Part shown: positions 22,872 through 34,436 of the stretch, in pieces
How positions within the stretch are numbered: the stretch's first letter is position 1
How the letters are laid out: each line of letters starts with the position of its first letter
Assembly: GCF_000165425.1 (NCBI RefSeq)
Contig: NW_001799166.1
Coordinates: 126,459-190,458 of the forward strand
Direction of reading: 5' to 3'
DNA: 64,000 nt
DNA from: Paramecium tetraurelia
Taxonomy: Eukaryota; Ciliophora; Oligohymenophorea; Peniculida; Parameciidae
Notes under the pieces: generated by a model
Seen by the model: the letters and a program-made list of their open reading frames with translations, nothing else
Databases searched by the model: none
What the model was told of the DNA's origin: nothing
Translations under genes and position numbers: made by a program

Positions 22872-24890
22872 TCAATTTTCACAAAAGGTCCAATCGTTTA
22901 ATTTATTCCTCGTACTTGTTTTGCTAAAAGTAACTTTTCTAGCATCCTTAGGTTCATGAAAGATCAAAGGTTTTGGTGGCTTTAACTTTTTATTATAGCA
23001 ATCTAACCAGTTCAAATCATTAAACCAAGGATGGCTTTTTATTTCTTTCGCATCTTCCTTACATCCTAATCTTCGCTTAGGATCTCTGATCAATAATTAA
23101 ATTATTAAGTCCTTGACCTCTGGACTCAAGTGTCGTGGTAATCTAAGGGGAGCTCTTTTAATGTTTTCTTTTAATATCTCTTTCTCAGCATCATAATAAG
23201 GTGGAGCTCCAACCAATAATTCATAAATGAAGATCCCGAGCATATACCAATCAACTTAACGACCGTGTCCTTTCTTCATTAACATTTCAGGAGCCAAATA
23301 GGCCAATGTTCCACAAAAAGATTGGTTTATCATTTCTTCATCTATCCCTTGTTTAGACAACCCAAAATCGGTTAATTGAGCATGTCCATCAATGTCTAAG
23401 ACAACATTTTCAGGTTTAAGATCTCTAAAAATGATACCTTATTTATGCAATGCTTCTAAGGCCAATGTAATTTCAGCAGCATATATTTTGACAATATCCT
23501 CTGGAAAATTGTTAACTAATTCTAAATGAGTTGCCAAATCTCCTCCAGGACACAAATCCATTACAAGATACAAATGATCTAAAGTTTAGAATGCATAATT
23601 TAATTTAACTATAAATGGATGATTCATAACCTTCAGAACATCCTTTTCAATTTAAGCAGAATTTATAATATTTGAAGTGTCAATATCTTCCTTTTTCAAA
23701 ATCTTCATTGCATAATACTTTTTAGGTTCTTATCCTATTTTGTCAACCATATAAACTTAACCAAATCCCCCTTCTCCCAATTTCTAATAAAACTGAAAGG
23801 ACCCTGGGCCAATCTTATTCTTTTCATGTTCAGAATTGGTTGTTTGTCCATTACCTTTAATCGAGACCCTAGAAAACGATACGGCAAAATCCATAATCTT
23901 TCCCCAAGTAGTTCTATTTTAATTATTATCTAGGTTTGTGAGAGATTGGTTTTATTATTCATTATTAATCTATTCTTGTTTAATTTCATTTTCAATGTTC
24001 TTCTTTTACTATTATTAGGCTAACTTTAAAAATTTTTAGACGTGATCTCTTCTACTGTTTTGTAAAACCAAATTCTATTCTTTAACAACAGTTCTAGTAT
24101 AAGTAAAATTATTGAGCGAGATTCCATATTTATTAAAAATTTCGATTATTCGAATATCTGAAGTCATCTCAATAGGAGTCAAGTGTTAGTAATTCTTTAT
24201 ATCATGGTTTGCTTTCTTCTCTAATAATATTGTACACACTTAATCATTTCCATGTAATGAAGCTATGTGCAATGGTGTATTTTAATCTGAATCTTAGGCA
24301 TCTAAATCGGCTCCAAAGTTGATCAACAAGTCACAGATCGTCAAATGGTTTTTCATAGCTGCAACATGCAATGGGGATTTCCCATCCAAAGATAGCAACT
24401 TTGGATTGGCTTATTAATGCAATAGGAGTTAAACGATCTCAACATTGCTTTATAGACAGGCAAAATGAAGGGGAGTCCAATCATCCAAATCTCTATTTTA
24501 TTATAACTTTAAGTACCTTATATTTAAATCTATATAGAATTAAGGATGAGCCAGGAGTTCATATACTTTATTATTCTCATTTTATTAGACTAATAACACT
24601 AAGTGCTCACTAATTTCTCTACTATGTTTCCAGTAATTCTTCCAAGCAACATCCTTCGAATCTGCTATTGGAAATTTGTACTCTTCTAATTTCCTACAAT
24701 CTATAGCAAGTCCTGTATCTCTATTTAAAATCTGGAACTCCTTCTCATCTTCTGGAATTGTTTAGAGTTACGGAACTTGACTTGTCTGATAGGTTTTCTA
24801 AAAAGCTTAATAGCATTCCTCAGAGTATCTAAGAAATAGGGACTATCTTATACTATTAAGATGCAGGAATGGTAAATTCATTTTACTCAT
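22872..24890 (-). CDS. Ankyrin-repeat AGC-type protein kinase, 664 aa
   Basis: It starts at ATG 24890 ([13 protein letters not shown]); a second ATG lies three codons on. Intron 24493-24516 (24 nt) gives 665 codons. Ankyrin repeats occupy about residues 120-220 ([52 protein letters not shown]). A serine/threonine kinase domain covers about 345-630. Its glycine loop is LGEGGFGQVYMV, the lysine is in YAMKILKKE, the catalytic loop is [11 protein letters not shown], and DFG appears as LTDFGLSK. The activation loop [13 protein letters not shown] and the FRDLKPEN form place it in the AGC group (PKA/S6K/SGK-like). The C-terminal tail after HPWFNDLNW is short and lacks an obvious FxxF motif. The ankyrin module probably selects a partner or site. 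Confidence 0.9.
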
Positions 24891-25111
24891 ATAAATCAAA
24901 CTAATCTAAAGACTTCGATATTAAATCGAATCTTTTCAAAAGTTACTTTAATGTTAAAAAACATAAATACTTCTTTCGACATTTTTAAAAATAATTTAAG
25001 CTGATTAATTTATATAATGAATCAACTCTTTAATAGTAAATGGTTATGTAGCATAATAAATATATTACAAATTAAATTAAAATAAAGTGACGAGTTAATT
25101 TCAAATTACTT

Positions 25112-28100
25112 TCATTTGAGTTCCTCAATTTTCCTTTCCTCAATTCCAGAAAAACCATTTTCCTTTTTACTAATCATGTAATAAGATTCAGAATGTCTTT
25201 TTAATAATTTCACTAAATCCATATCATGTGTGATTATAATCAATTAAATTTATTATTCATGCTATTTCATCAATTCTATCAATGAGTTAAGTTGTTCAGC
25301 CAATGCTAATTTATTAAAATTATTTAATACTTTTTATATGTTTTCTATCCAAATTAGATGTTGGCTCATCTAGTGCCAAAAAACAACAATTACTACCGAA
25401 ACATTCCGCCAAAGCCATTCTAAAGACTATTGATGCAAGCATCTTTTAACCCATTGAACATCTCCCCTTCATATCTATTTCTGTATTATTCATAGTTCTC
25501 ATCACCAATCTATAGTTATATTTTTTGGAGATCTTTTTTTAATTTGGAATTTCATCGAATTTTACTTCTATGAATTTAATGTCTTATCCATTGTATATTT
25601 TCTATCTTTAAAATTAATTAATACCTGCCAAGTATCCAATAAGTATTTATTGATTTCTTTCATTTTTTAACCATGACATTCAAGCATCGTAGCCTCTAAA
25701 ATTTATAAATATTTTTTCAAATCACTTATAAATTATTAAGTTGCCACATACTCACATAACATTTCAAGTCTTTTTTGTTCTGATCCATCATATCTTCTAT
25801 TGATATCCTTTTTTAATTCCAAAGCTGATTAAAAGCTTTATTCTAATTTCGACCTTCTCAAATCATATTCTAATCTAAATTTATCCTTTTTCGATATATT
25901 TAGTTGTTATGATTAATACTCATCTTATAATTTTTGAATTTCTTATTGTAGAATCTCTATCTACTCATTCAATTTCTCTTCTGCTTGATCTAGGTCCTAC
26001 CATTTTTGTAATTTTTATATATAATCTTATAATTCTTAATATTATTTTAACTTCTATTATTTTTAATTAATATCTAATTCTAATTACTTCATTTTATCAG
26101 CCTCAGCTTAGATTTCCATTTATAATTTTTATATGTAATCAGCATATTTATAGTTATTCTTACTCTTATTCATTAAGTCTTATTTCTTTAATACTTTCTA
26201 TTCGAATTAAGGTTATATTGCTTCTAAATTATTCAAGAGTTGTTTCTTGTTTAGAATAGATTCCATATATTGATCATACTATAACTTTTGTTCTAGTTCT
26301 AATTGATTCAATTGAGATTCTATCTATGAGATCTCATAAGATTTATCATCAAAGTCTTAAATCACTATTTTTTAATTCTACTATCTTAATTGATTCAACT
26401 CAGTTTAAATTCTTAACATACTGTCTTATAATTATTTTGGATTTTCATAATTATCTTATAAACCTTCATATTACTTTAATTTATTTTGAATATCCATTTT
26501 AGCTTTCTGGAGTTAACTTTAATTATGAGGATTATTTGATAATTTTAAAGATCCTTTCAAAAATGAATTCTCTTTTTCCAATTATATTTTTTGAATTAAC
26601 AACTATTCCTTTTGGGTTTCTTCCTCATTCCCAAGTAATTATCTCAATACCGTAATGTCTTAAAGATTTTTTTCCAATTACAACAAAGAATCATTAGCAA
26701 CAGAATCTCTTTAAGTTGCTTAAATTTCAGCTATTTATGAATCTAATTGTCTAATTTTTTCTAAATGTTGATTATTTTGAATCCCTTATTTAATCTTTTC
26801 TTTTTCAGCTTTTAGACTATTGATTTAAAGTTCAAATTCGTTAATTTTAGATTTAGTTTTCGGTAAATTTTGTTGGACTCTATGCTTTAATAGTTCAAAG
26901 CAACTTTAATCAGTCGGTTTAAGACATAATAAGCATTTTCCAGATTGTTTGGAACTAGTAATCTTAATAATTATTTATATATACATATTGGTCAATAAAC
27001 TCTGTTTGATTGAAGATGTATTTAATTTTATTTTCTTTGACTTCTCTAAGTTATCTTTTTACGTTTTCTAATTCAAAAGGATCATATTTAATTGCTTTAT
27101 TGATGGATAATTAATTTTTCAATTCCTCTTTTTGATCATTTAATATTTTAATTTATGCTTAATCTTTAGCCATTTAAGTTTTGATTGATTACATCTTTTA
27201 TTTAATTGACTCCTCACATCTTGAGATGGAGATGTCTCGTTCTAATTTTGATCCATTTAATTTAATCATGGCTCTCCATCCATTTTCTCGAATTAATAAA
27301 TCAATTTATGTCGATTTAGAGGATATATTCTCCTCTAATTCTGATATTTTCTTCACTATTTCTTAGTAAGAATTAATTTGTGAATTTTTCTATGTGATAT
27401 CATAGCATTCAATAAGATCTTAATTGATTTATTCAAACTCTTATTTTAACTTTAGTTTTTCCTTAATTTGCACTTCTTATTATTCAGCCTATCTCTTTTG
27501 GAAAGTTAATTATTAGAGTAATAATTCCTTATTTTTAATATCTTTGTTCATTTATTCTTTTAATTTAAGTTGTTCATTCCTTTGATTCTCATTTATCCTA
27601 ACTTCAATTAGACATTTCTATTTCCTCTCATTTAAATTAGATATCCTAGTTTAAAAGACAGATTGCGTTTCTTGTTAAGTCTATTACTCTGACTATTATT
27701 CAAGTTTATTTTAAGATATCTTTTCTTTAACTTGCTTTAATAAATTTTCATCAGAAATATTATTAGAAAACATAAATAGAGACCTAATGGAGTCTCTAAT
27801 TAATTTAACTTCTTATTTCAATGTTTCTATTGAAGTATCAACTTAAAGTTCTTATAATTCGATCTTTTTATTTTCTACATTGATTTCAGTAGATTTGAGA
27901 GTATCTTAGGAGCTTTTTAATTCAATTTCTAGTTGTTTGAGACTGGAAATAACAAAATCCTATTAAGATAATTGATTCAAATCGATATGATCCAATTGCA
28001 ATTATAATTTGTTCTCTTATATTGAATTCCTGCAGGCAATCAAATCAGCACACTCACTCATTCTCTATTAGATGATATTGAAATTGATGTTTGAAATCTA

Positions 28101-28943
28101 TATTTGATTCATTTAGGAATTAATATCTTGGATTACTTTAATTTCCTAGATTTTTTCTTCTAACTAATTTTATAGATTAGTTCTCTATCGTTGACCATCA
28201 TCCATGTCTCTTTTTGAGAATTCCACTTTCTCCATTAGTACTTTGGCCTTGCTCTCAGCTTCTTTGAGTTATTCCCTGAGTCTAACTTCAATGTTAACCA
28301 AATCAGTAGTCTCAAAAAGTTCATCAAAAATCCCTTTTAATGTTGAATTATCACTAAACATCCAGAGCTATTCTTCCTGATGACACAGGAGAACATTATT
28401 CAAAATAGGGACTGAAACTCCTAGAAAACAAGGAATTTATTTTTCTATATTGGCACAAGTGGAATGCAATGTTTCTAATTTATCAGTCTCCAATGATCTA
28501 GTTTATAAGGTAGATCTAAGTGAAGAGAATTTACAAGAATTTGGAGAATCATATACAATACTAAAATGTCTACGAGCAACAATCTCACGATTATTAATGG
28601 ACTTAAAACTAAGTTCAATACAGGCATCCGTCTTGCTTTATCCAAGCAAATGACTATCTGTTAAGAAACTTCTGCCTCTAAATGAATAGAAAATGTTGTT
28701 TACTTCTCGGAATTAGGAGGCTGCATCCCAGTAGTGATGGTTCGGAGTGCTTCAATAATTGTCTATTTTATTATAAATAGGTACTGTCTTTCCACTTCCA
28801 TTATGACCCCAAATTAGAGTGAGAGGTTGCTTAAAATAGATAGATTATGACTGTTAAGCTGCTCTTCTGCTGTCCTCTTTGACTTGGCCAACATGACAAT
28901 AACTTCTAATTCCATCTAATTTCAAGTGAAGTAGAGATGACAT
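25112..28943 (-). CDS. RAD50: DNA repair ATPase RAD50
   Basis: The catalytic core of the MRE11-RAD50-NBS1 complex, which binds and processes DNA double-strand breaks. It starts at ATG 28943 ([15 protein letters not shown]); Walker A is WGHNGSGKT at about residues 44-52. Next come [14 protein letters not shown], a very long coiled coil rich in TAA/TAG Gln codons, and the zinc hook KCLLCLKP at about residue 650. The C-lobe has the ABC signature [20 protein letters not shown] and Walker B/D-loop [13 protein letters not shown], ending IEELK. Introns 28763-28784, 28678-28703 and 25306-25330 give 1,253 codons, the usual RAD50 size. In Paramecium this complex is expected to serve meiosis and programmed genome rearrangement (inference). 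Divergent from the gene at 28976. Confidence 0.95.
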
Positions 28944-28975
28944 TTTTAAAATTAATTTATAAAATTACGCGGAAA
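28944..28975. promoter_or_regulatory. 32-bp divergent intergenic region
   Basis: Only 32 bp separate the RAD50 ATG (minus strand) from the ATG of the HMG/histone-fold gene (plus strand). All core promoter elements and both 5' leaders must lie here or inside the coding regions. The sequence is AT-rich with a small GCGG patch; I see no TATA box or repeat that could be named with confidence. Confidence 0.5.
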
Positions 28976-29518
28976 ATGAAAAAGCAAATTCTCTAGTCAG
29001 GAGAGAAGGTCATTACCATTGATGATACTATTAACTCAAAATAGCCAACACCTGTATAACCAGTTGTTTAACAATTATCTGCCTATTAAATATTTATGAA
29101 GGATAAGAAGGAGGAGGGCAGATTCTCACTTCAAGTTCTTAGTTAAATGTGGAGGGATTTACCTCAAGATTACAAGGAATAGTAATACATATTAAATATT
29201 CAAGAGATATTAAGAAAGGGCCAGACAATTGAAAGAGTAGGTTTAACAAAATTAATTGCCCCCTCCTTAAAGTATGTCTCTTCTATTAACAAATTATCAG
29301 CTTTCTTCCCATTGTCTAGATTGAAAACCATTCTCAAAGAGGATGACTAGAAGCCACAATTCAAACCAGAAGCATATCAATATATGTTAAAAGCTATTGA
29401 AGAATTTGGTGAGCTTTTACTAAACAAAGTAAAGGATCAAATTAAACAAGATTAAAGAAAAACAATCAAAGAGGATGATTTAAGTAATCATATTTTATTA
29501 ATACTCGAGTAACTGTGA
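28976..29518 (+). CDS. HMG-box-like / histone-fold fusion protein, 180 aa
   Basis: An intronless frame of 181 codons runs from ATG 28976 to TGA 29516-29518. Residues about 28-75 resemble a short HMG box: LSAYQIFMKDKKEE then LQVLSQMWRDLPQDYKEQ, close to the family pattern LSAYxxFxxExR...WxxLxxxEKxxY. Residues about 95-175 look like a histone fold of the NF-YC/DRAP1/POLE4 type: LTKLIAPSLKYVS, FFPLSRLKTILKEDD, EAYQYMLKAIEEFGELLLNK, and the loop-2 motif RKTIKEDDL. Both domains bind DNA or chromatin, so it may be a histone-like or replication/transcription accessory factor. A partner subunit would be expected for the histone fold. The HMG part is shorter than usual and less certain than the histone fold. 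Confidence 0.75.
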
Positions 29519-29696
29519 TCAAAGAGAATCAAGAATTATAATTTCTGAATTGTTTAGCCATTCACCATTAAAAAAAGAAAACAAGTTAAACTCAAAATTA
29601 ATAAGGCAAATCAAAAACTTTAGGTGCATTAGACAAATTTTTAGAAAACAATAATGGCATATGATTATTCAAATAGCAATTTCATCCATTTTTAAT

Positions 29697-30254
29697 TCAT
29701 TTTTCAAACAAAGTATTTTTCATCTCTGCTATATCAACTGACTAGCTATACTAATCTTAATGAGCTAATTATTTGTTAATTGGTTTCAACTTATTTTCAG
29801 TGAATTGATTTTTCTATAATGATATTAGAAAAAACAGATTTCAACTTCAAATTTTACCTTAATATCTTATTCATACGAATTGTTTCCTAGATAAAACAGT
29901 TTTAGATTTGTTAATACCTCTCTAGGCTTGATTTCATGATTAGACAATTCTTTATATTATTTAAAATTTCTGTTTATAAGATTATTTCTTTAGATTTTAG
30001 TTTCGACAATTATAAACTATAGGGATTAATGATAAATTATTTTTGATTACTTCCATTAAAATATGCTTATAAATTGATAATATATCTATATTCTACATAT
30101 AATTCCATTTATCATATAAGTTAAAATTGTACTTAGTATTTTTTCTACAATATATTATTTAGTTCTTTGGATGTGCAATTTCTCCTCTCAGTAGTGCAAG
30201 TTAATTGGTTATAAATTCCAAAGGAACAAGGTCTAAATATTTCTAAAATTTCAT
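29697..30254 (-). CDS. Hypothetical protein, about 159 aa, or 3' part of the next gene
   Basis: The frame begins MKFQKYLDLVPLEF at ATG 30254 and continues through TNQLALLRGEIAHPKN. It then needs a 34-nt intron at 30017-30050 (TAG) and a longer one of about 44 nt, after which it ends AEMKNTLFEK at TGA 29697-29699. Its ATG overlaps the stop TGA of the gene at 30251-31806 in the string ATGA. Good coding composition also extends a few codons upstream of this ATG, in another frame from the neighbour. The two may therefore be a single gene joined by an intron I could not place. The family is not recognised. Confidence 0.45.
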
Positions 30255-31806
30255 TACTCCATGATAATTTATAAATCTTTATTATTTATCTCAATTTCTT
30301 TTATAAATACCGACAGTAATCCATTATTAAGATGTTCTTCAGTTATTTCTAAATTTTATTCTGAAAATGTTGGAAAATTAAAACTAATTTATGTTCCCTT
30401 CTTAAATTCTTTGTAATCAAAATCTTCTGGTTTAAGATCAAATGTAGTAATTAAGTATTCATCTACAACTTGCTTCACATGTTTTGATCCTAATTAGGTT
30501 AGAAATTCATTAAATTCTTAAAAGCTTGGAGAATACAATTTAACAGTTTTTTAAGACACTTTTTCTTTAATTATAAATTAGATTGGTAAAAAATCTACAC
30601 AATAATAAGTTTTTGCATCCTTTTAAGCAACACATTTGATCATTCTCTTATTCAAAATCTTTTGAGGAAATTCACTTTTTTCTATATTTATAAATATTCT
30701 TACTTTCATTTATTATTATTGCTAAATCTGGGATTGTTGGTTTAGTGACTAATACTTTTTATTAGGATTCAATTTTTGATGGCACTTAGATTTATTCAGA
30801 AATTTACTACTAAGGTTGTACCTTCTATTCAATTTTTTATTCTACTTTTACTTAATTTTCTGTTTATTTGAATAGTTTATATTTAAGCAGTGTAAAATCA
30901 ACATTTATCTCTGAAACTATTTCAGCTACTTAAAAGAAATTATTATTAACCAATTCATGTAGCCTCTAGGGTGACAATGATATAGTTTAAACATATTAGT
31001 ATTCTTAAAAATAAATTTCAATTTTCGGAAGATGAATTTTAAAATATCCTTATCCAGTTTGATTTGATACAATTGTAAAAGGTGCTGGAAATTCATCGTT
31101 TGAAAATTTATTGACTTTAGTTTTTAACTAATTTAATCCTTTATGCTTCAAAGCTATGGTATTCAATTCTAACAGTTATAAGTTTTTGATAAAAAATTCG
31201 ATGTAATCTTGATGAGTATTTAGAATTTGTAGAGTTGTATAAAAATTTAATATTAGACTTTATGATAATTTTCTATTAACCTAATCTTCTTTCTCCTTGA
31301 TCCAATCTATTTCAAATGATTTTATCAATGCCACAACAGGCATTTAATTATATTTATATATTTTCTTATAAAACAACCTTTCATCCTTTTTAACTTCTTC
31401 CACATCTTCTCCATCAGTCAAATCAGCAACAATGTTTCTCTCAACTGGCTATAATCTTGTGCCAATATGTCCGAATTTTTAAGATAGATGATAACTAGAT
31501 AATCCCTAGAAACCTCTATCGCAAGTTGTTCCAAAGTTTCTCGTATTGTAATCGAAACTATACATAAATCCTTTATTTAGATATTTTAATTATACTTTAA
31601 ACTACCATTTGCTTAGAATTACCCTATATCACAGATCTCCTTTCTAAATGAGGCAAGATCTTTGATTCATTCCTAAAAGATTATACATATTTAGTTTACT
31701 AAGAATGACGCTATTATGTGTTTCTTATGTGATTCGGATCTAGCAGTTTTTGTTGATTAGTAATCAATTTTGGTAATATCTCAAATTAATTACTATGATT
31801 ATTCAT
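30251..31806 (-). CDS. Hypothetical protein, 502 aa
   Basis: It starts at ATG 31806 (MNNHSNQFEILPKLITNQQK). Intron 31571-31595 (25 nt) begins GTATAA and ends AAAG rather than TAG. Intron 30682-30703 (22 nt) ends TAG. With both removed the frame is 503 codons, ending IIMEQ at TGA 30251-30253. Notable stretches are FGTTCDRGFQGLSSYHL and FPAPFTIVSNQTGQGYFKIH. A Gln-rich linker follows (VKVEQKIEQKVQPQQQI), then a C-terminal soluble region. There are no membrane helices or catalytic motifs that I recognise. Confidence 0.6.
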
Positions 31807-31854
31807 TAATTATATAAATGTAAATTGAAATAGAAAAATTATAATTTTTTATTG

Positions 31855-32094
31855 ATGAACCTAAATATGATCTATATCGTATAGGTTGATAGTGCCTCAT
31901 AAGCTATCAATAAAATTTGGTTAAGAGTTCTTGTTAGATGTTTTAGAATACAGAAAAAATTGGATAAATTCCCATAATTGATTTAATAATTTTTTTATCC
32001 TGAGTTAACTAATAATACATTACTATTATGTATAAGAAGCTCTATTTAACTAAAAATATAGCCCAACAATAATAGAACTAAGTGGGAGCTTTGA
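31855..32094 (+). CDS. Possible small protein, 79 aa
   Basis: An 80-codon frame runs from ATG 31855 (MNLNMIYIVQVDSASQ) to TGA 32092-32094 in otherwise gene-free DNA. It contains WLRVLVRCFRIQKKLDKFPQ and has a reasonable mix of residues. It lies 48 bp from the divergent start at 31806. No family is recognised and chance cannot be excluded. Confidence 0.35.
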
Positions 32095-32247
32095 TAATAT
32101 TTTAATTGTCCCATTTAGTTTATAATTTATTCTCATAATCAAAAAGCAACAACTTTGATAATATGATGTATTAGATTAAGAATATATTCATTATTTCTAT
32201 TATAAGATTGTTTATTTTAGAATAATCAACTTGTATTAAATATAATT

Positions 32248-33118
32248 TCAGAATCTTAAAAAATACTCTATAAATGGTATTAAAATGGGAGTGTTGGCAC
32301 TATATTCCTAATACGCATATCCAAAGAATTGATGTAGATAATATTCCTCTAAATAAATTCTCGAAATGAAAAATTTATAGAGGACAGGAATATAAGCAAT
32401 AAATGCAATAGGATTCTACAAAACTACTTATTATCCTAGAGAATAAATGAAGAAACCAAAATAACTAGGGTGTCTGCTGATTCTATTAAATAACCTTATG
32501 AAAAATAATACTTGTAAACTCCAGTTGTAATCAAGATATGGTCTGAAGCTTTTTTACTTTAAACTTAGTGATGGAAACTTTGTTTGGCTGATATAAAAGC
32601 TCCAATTCTAAATGAATGTCCAACCAATGTCATTAATACACCAATTAAAATGAACAAAGAATAATCCTTCTGGAAAAAAAAGGATTCTGCAAAATATTCA
32701 GATATCGAGAATGTTATTGCTAAATTATATCCAAAACTATGATTGATTAAATAACCTAATTAATAAAAAATTATATACTTCCCCATTTTAATAAATTGAA
32801 TTTATAGAATGCAACATGCAACATTTCACCCATATGAAATAAGACTTAATTTAATAAGAAAATGCTGAATCCTACATAATTTTCTTTGATAACCCAAGCA
32901 ATATAAACAAGGAATCCAAATACAACACAGGTTGCATTGATTTTTGAAATTTCAATTCCTAATTGTGGGTAAACTTTTGGACTTATTTTCCATGTTAAGG
33001 ACAATAATGATCCAATTATTAAAATCTGGAATAGCAAATTATCAAATAGAAGTAACAAAGTAAGTGTTAGGACTATGATAATCCATTATATTAAATATAT
33101 TTCTTTATTTATTAACAT
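32248..33118 (-). CDS. ICMT: Protein-S-isoprenylcysteine O-methyltransferase (ICMT), 272 aa
   Basis: Methylates the C-terminal prenylated cysteine of CaaX proteins such as small GTPases, in the ER membrane. It starts at ATG 33118. Several hydrophobic helices are present, then the family core GVLMTLVGHSFRIGAFISA with SDHILITTGVYK. Next comes the S-adenosylmethionine/substrate-site motif SRHPSYFGFFIYSLGQQV and the C-terminal FFGYAYQEYSANTPILIPFI, equivalent to the RHPxYxG...E-E...FG..Y..Y signature of ICMT (here RIYLEEYYLHQFFG). Introns 32756-32778 (23 nt) and 32483-32511 (29 nt) give exactly 273 codons, close to the roughly 280 of other ICMTs. Splicing the second intron brings GVYK and ISRHPSY together. 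Confidence 0.92.
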
Positions 33119-33155
33119 TATTATTATAATTAAATTAGGAACGAGAATAAATATA

Positions 33156-33683
33156 TCATTTAATATGAAAGTGAAATTCTAATTATGGGAAATAAGAAGA
33201 TTGATTTTTAAGAGGTTTGAAGATCATTATATCTCTACACATTTCTGATAATTTAATTTATCTATTAGAATAAGTACTATAGTCTTGAATAAGAATTTCA
33301 TTTCCAGATTTCTTGTGATTTTTTAAATTCTCAGATCCAATATAATTTGAATAATTTCTCATCCTAGTAGTTTTTTATGAAATTTATCTAGGTTTATTTT
33401 ATTTTTAATTTAATTATTAGAAGTATTGCTCCATAAGAGATTTAAAAGAATGCTTTTATTAAAAACTTTATGGAAATTAAGCAAATCTATCATTACTGCA
33501 TATGGAGACTTCCTAATCTTTTTTTTTGGATTGCATTGATTAACTAACCTTCTTGTTCCTCAATTAATTAAACGATCTTAATTTTCTCGGTTGGATAGGG
33601 GTGATTATGTCGTGTTGTTTGAGAGGATCCTTATCATCTAGGTGATGAAATTAAGTAATCTCACTTAAATCCAACTTGTTCAT
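33156..33683 (-). CDS. Basic Q/S-rich protein, or 3' half of the gene at 33762-34436
   Basis: 176 codons from ATG 33683 (MNKLDLSEITQFHHLDDKDP) to TGA 33156-33158. It is rich in Lys, Gln, Ser and Asn (QSMQSKKKDQEVS, QKTTRMRNYSNYIGS), probably disordered and basic. The same reading frame continues upstream without interruption to the TGA at 33762-33764 that ends the neighbouring coiled-coil frame. The two look like one protein split by a single in-frame TGA. An unplaced intron covering that TGA is the simplest explanation. Confidence 0.55.
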
Positions 33684-33761
33684 AGAATCTTAAATAATTA
33701 AAAATATATAATATCTGCTATTTTCATTTTTATAATCAATTTAATTATTTTGAAGAAAAAC

Positions 33762-34436
33762 TCATTCCTTATGATTGAGTTCTTGTTCAAGCATTTGAAT
33801 GGTAATAATCTACATTAAATATTAAAGGATGTATACATATTATTTGATTTGTTATTCTTGACTCTGTATAATTTTGCTGGTTTATTCTTCAACCAACAGT
33901 CTATTTTTCTTTTCTTCATTCAGTTGTCTTTGCAATTAGATCACAGATTCGTAATGGAAAGATGGTTTATAAAAGTTTTGGGAAGAATTCAATTGCAAGG
34001 ATAGGGCTTTGATTAGTTTTTCACAATTTTGATTTAATTGCTTTTGCCATGAAAGCAATAGAAAGGAATTAATTTAACTACATTTTTTTTTATTAATTTA
34101 TTCTCCTATCAACTTGAGATTCTTCTACACCTTGTTGATTACATCATCTTCGTTGTTTCTTAACCTAATGCTGACATCTCCTAACTCAGCATTGGTCTCA
34201 TCTTGTTTATTTTAATCCTACTGAATATTATCTAGATTGCAATTGCTATTAACTCTTGAAAGTTAGGAAAGGCTATTATAATTAAATTTATTCGAAAAAG
34301 ATTAGGATTTTGGTGGAGAAATGGGAGTTGCAGCTCTAAATTCACACGTGGTCCTTGATATATTTTATTATTGTTAATTCCCTTTGATTTTTGAAGAAAT
34401 CAATTTAGAGATCACTGATTGCTAATTGGAAAACAT
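33762..34436 (-). CDS. Coiled-coil protein, 224 aa, perhaps 5' part of a longer gene
   Basis: 225 codons from ATG 34436 (MFSNQQSVISKLISS) to TGA 33762-33764. Residues 1-70 are Ser/Asn/Gln-rich with a PISPPKSQS motif. The second half is a coiled coil (DVINKVQKNLKLIGEQIN, LQRQLNEEKKNRLLVEEQ). A 27-nt GTATAC...TGTAG segment near 33808-33834 looks like an intron but keeps the frame. The TGA is in frame with about 200 further open codons, so this stop may be artefactual, intronic or a true split. Confidence 0.55.

Noticed and set aside
22679-22882. 67-codon minus-strand ORF rich in Tyr/Lys/Ile
   Set aside because: Composition is what AT-rich spacer gives by chance; it sits between the kinase stop and the Cache-like gene start.
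24371-24613. 80-codon plus-strand ORF
   Set aside because: Antisense shadow of the ankyrin repeats of the kinase gene.
33156-33683. Selenocysteine reading of the in-frame TGA at 33762-33764
   Set aside because: No hairpin resembling a SECIS element was seen nearby and the context is a Lys/Glu coiled coil, not a redox site. An intron or gene boundary is simpler.
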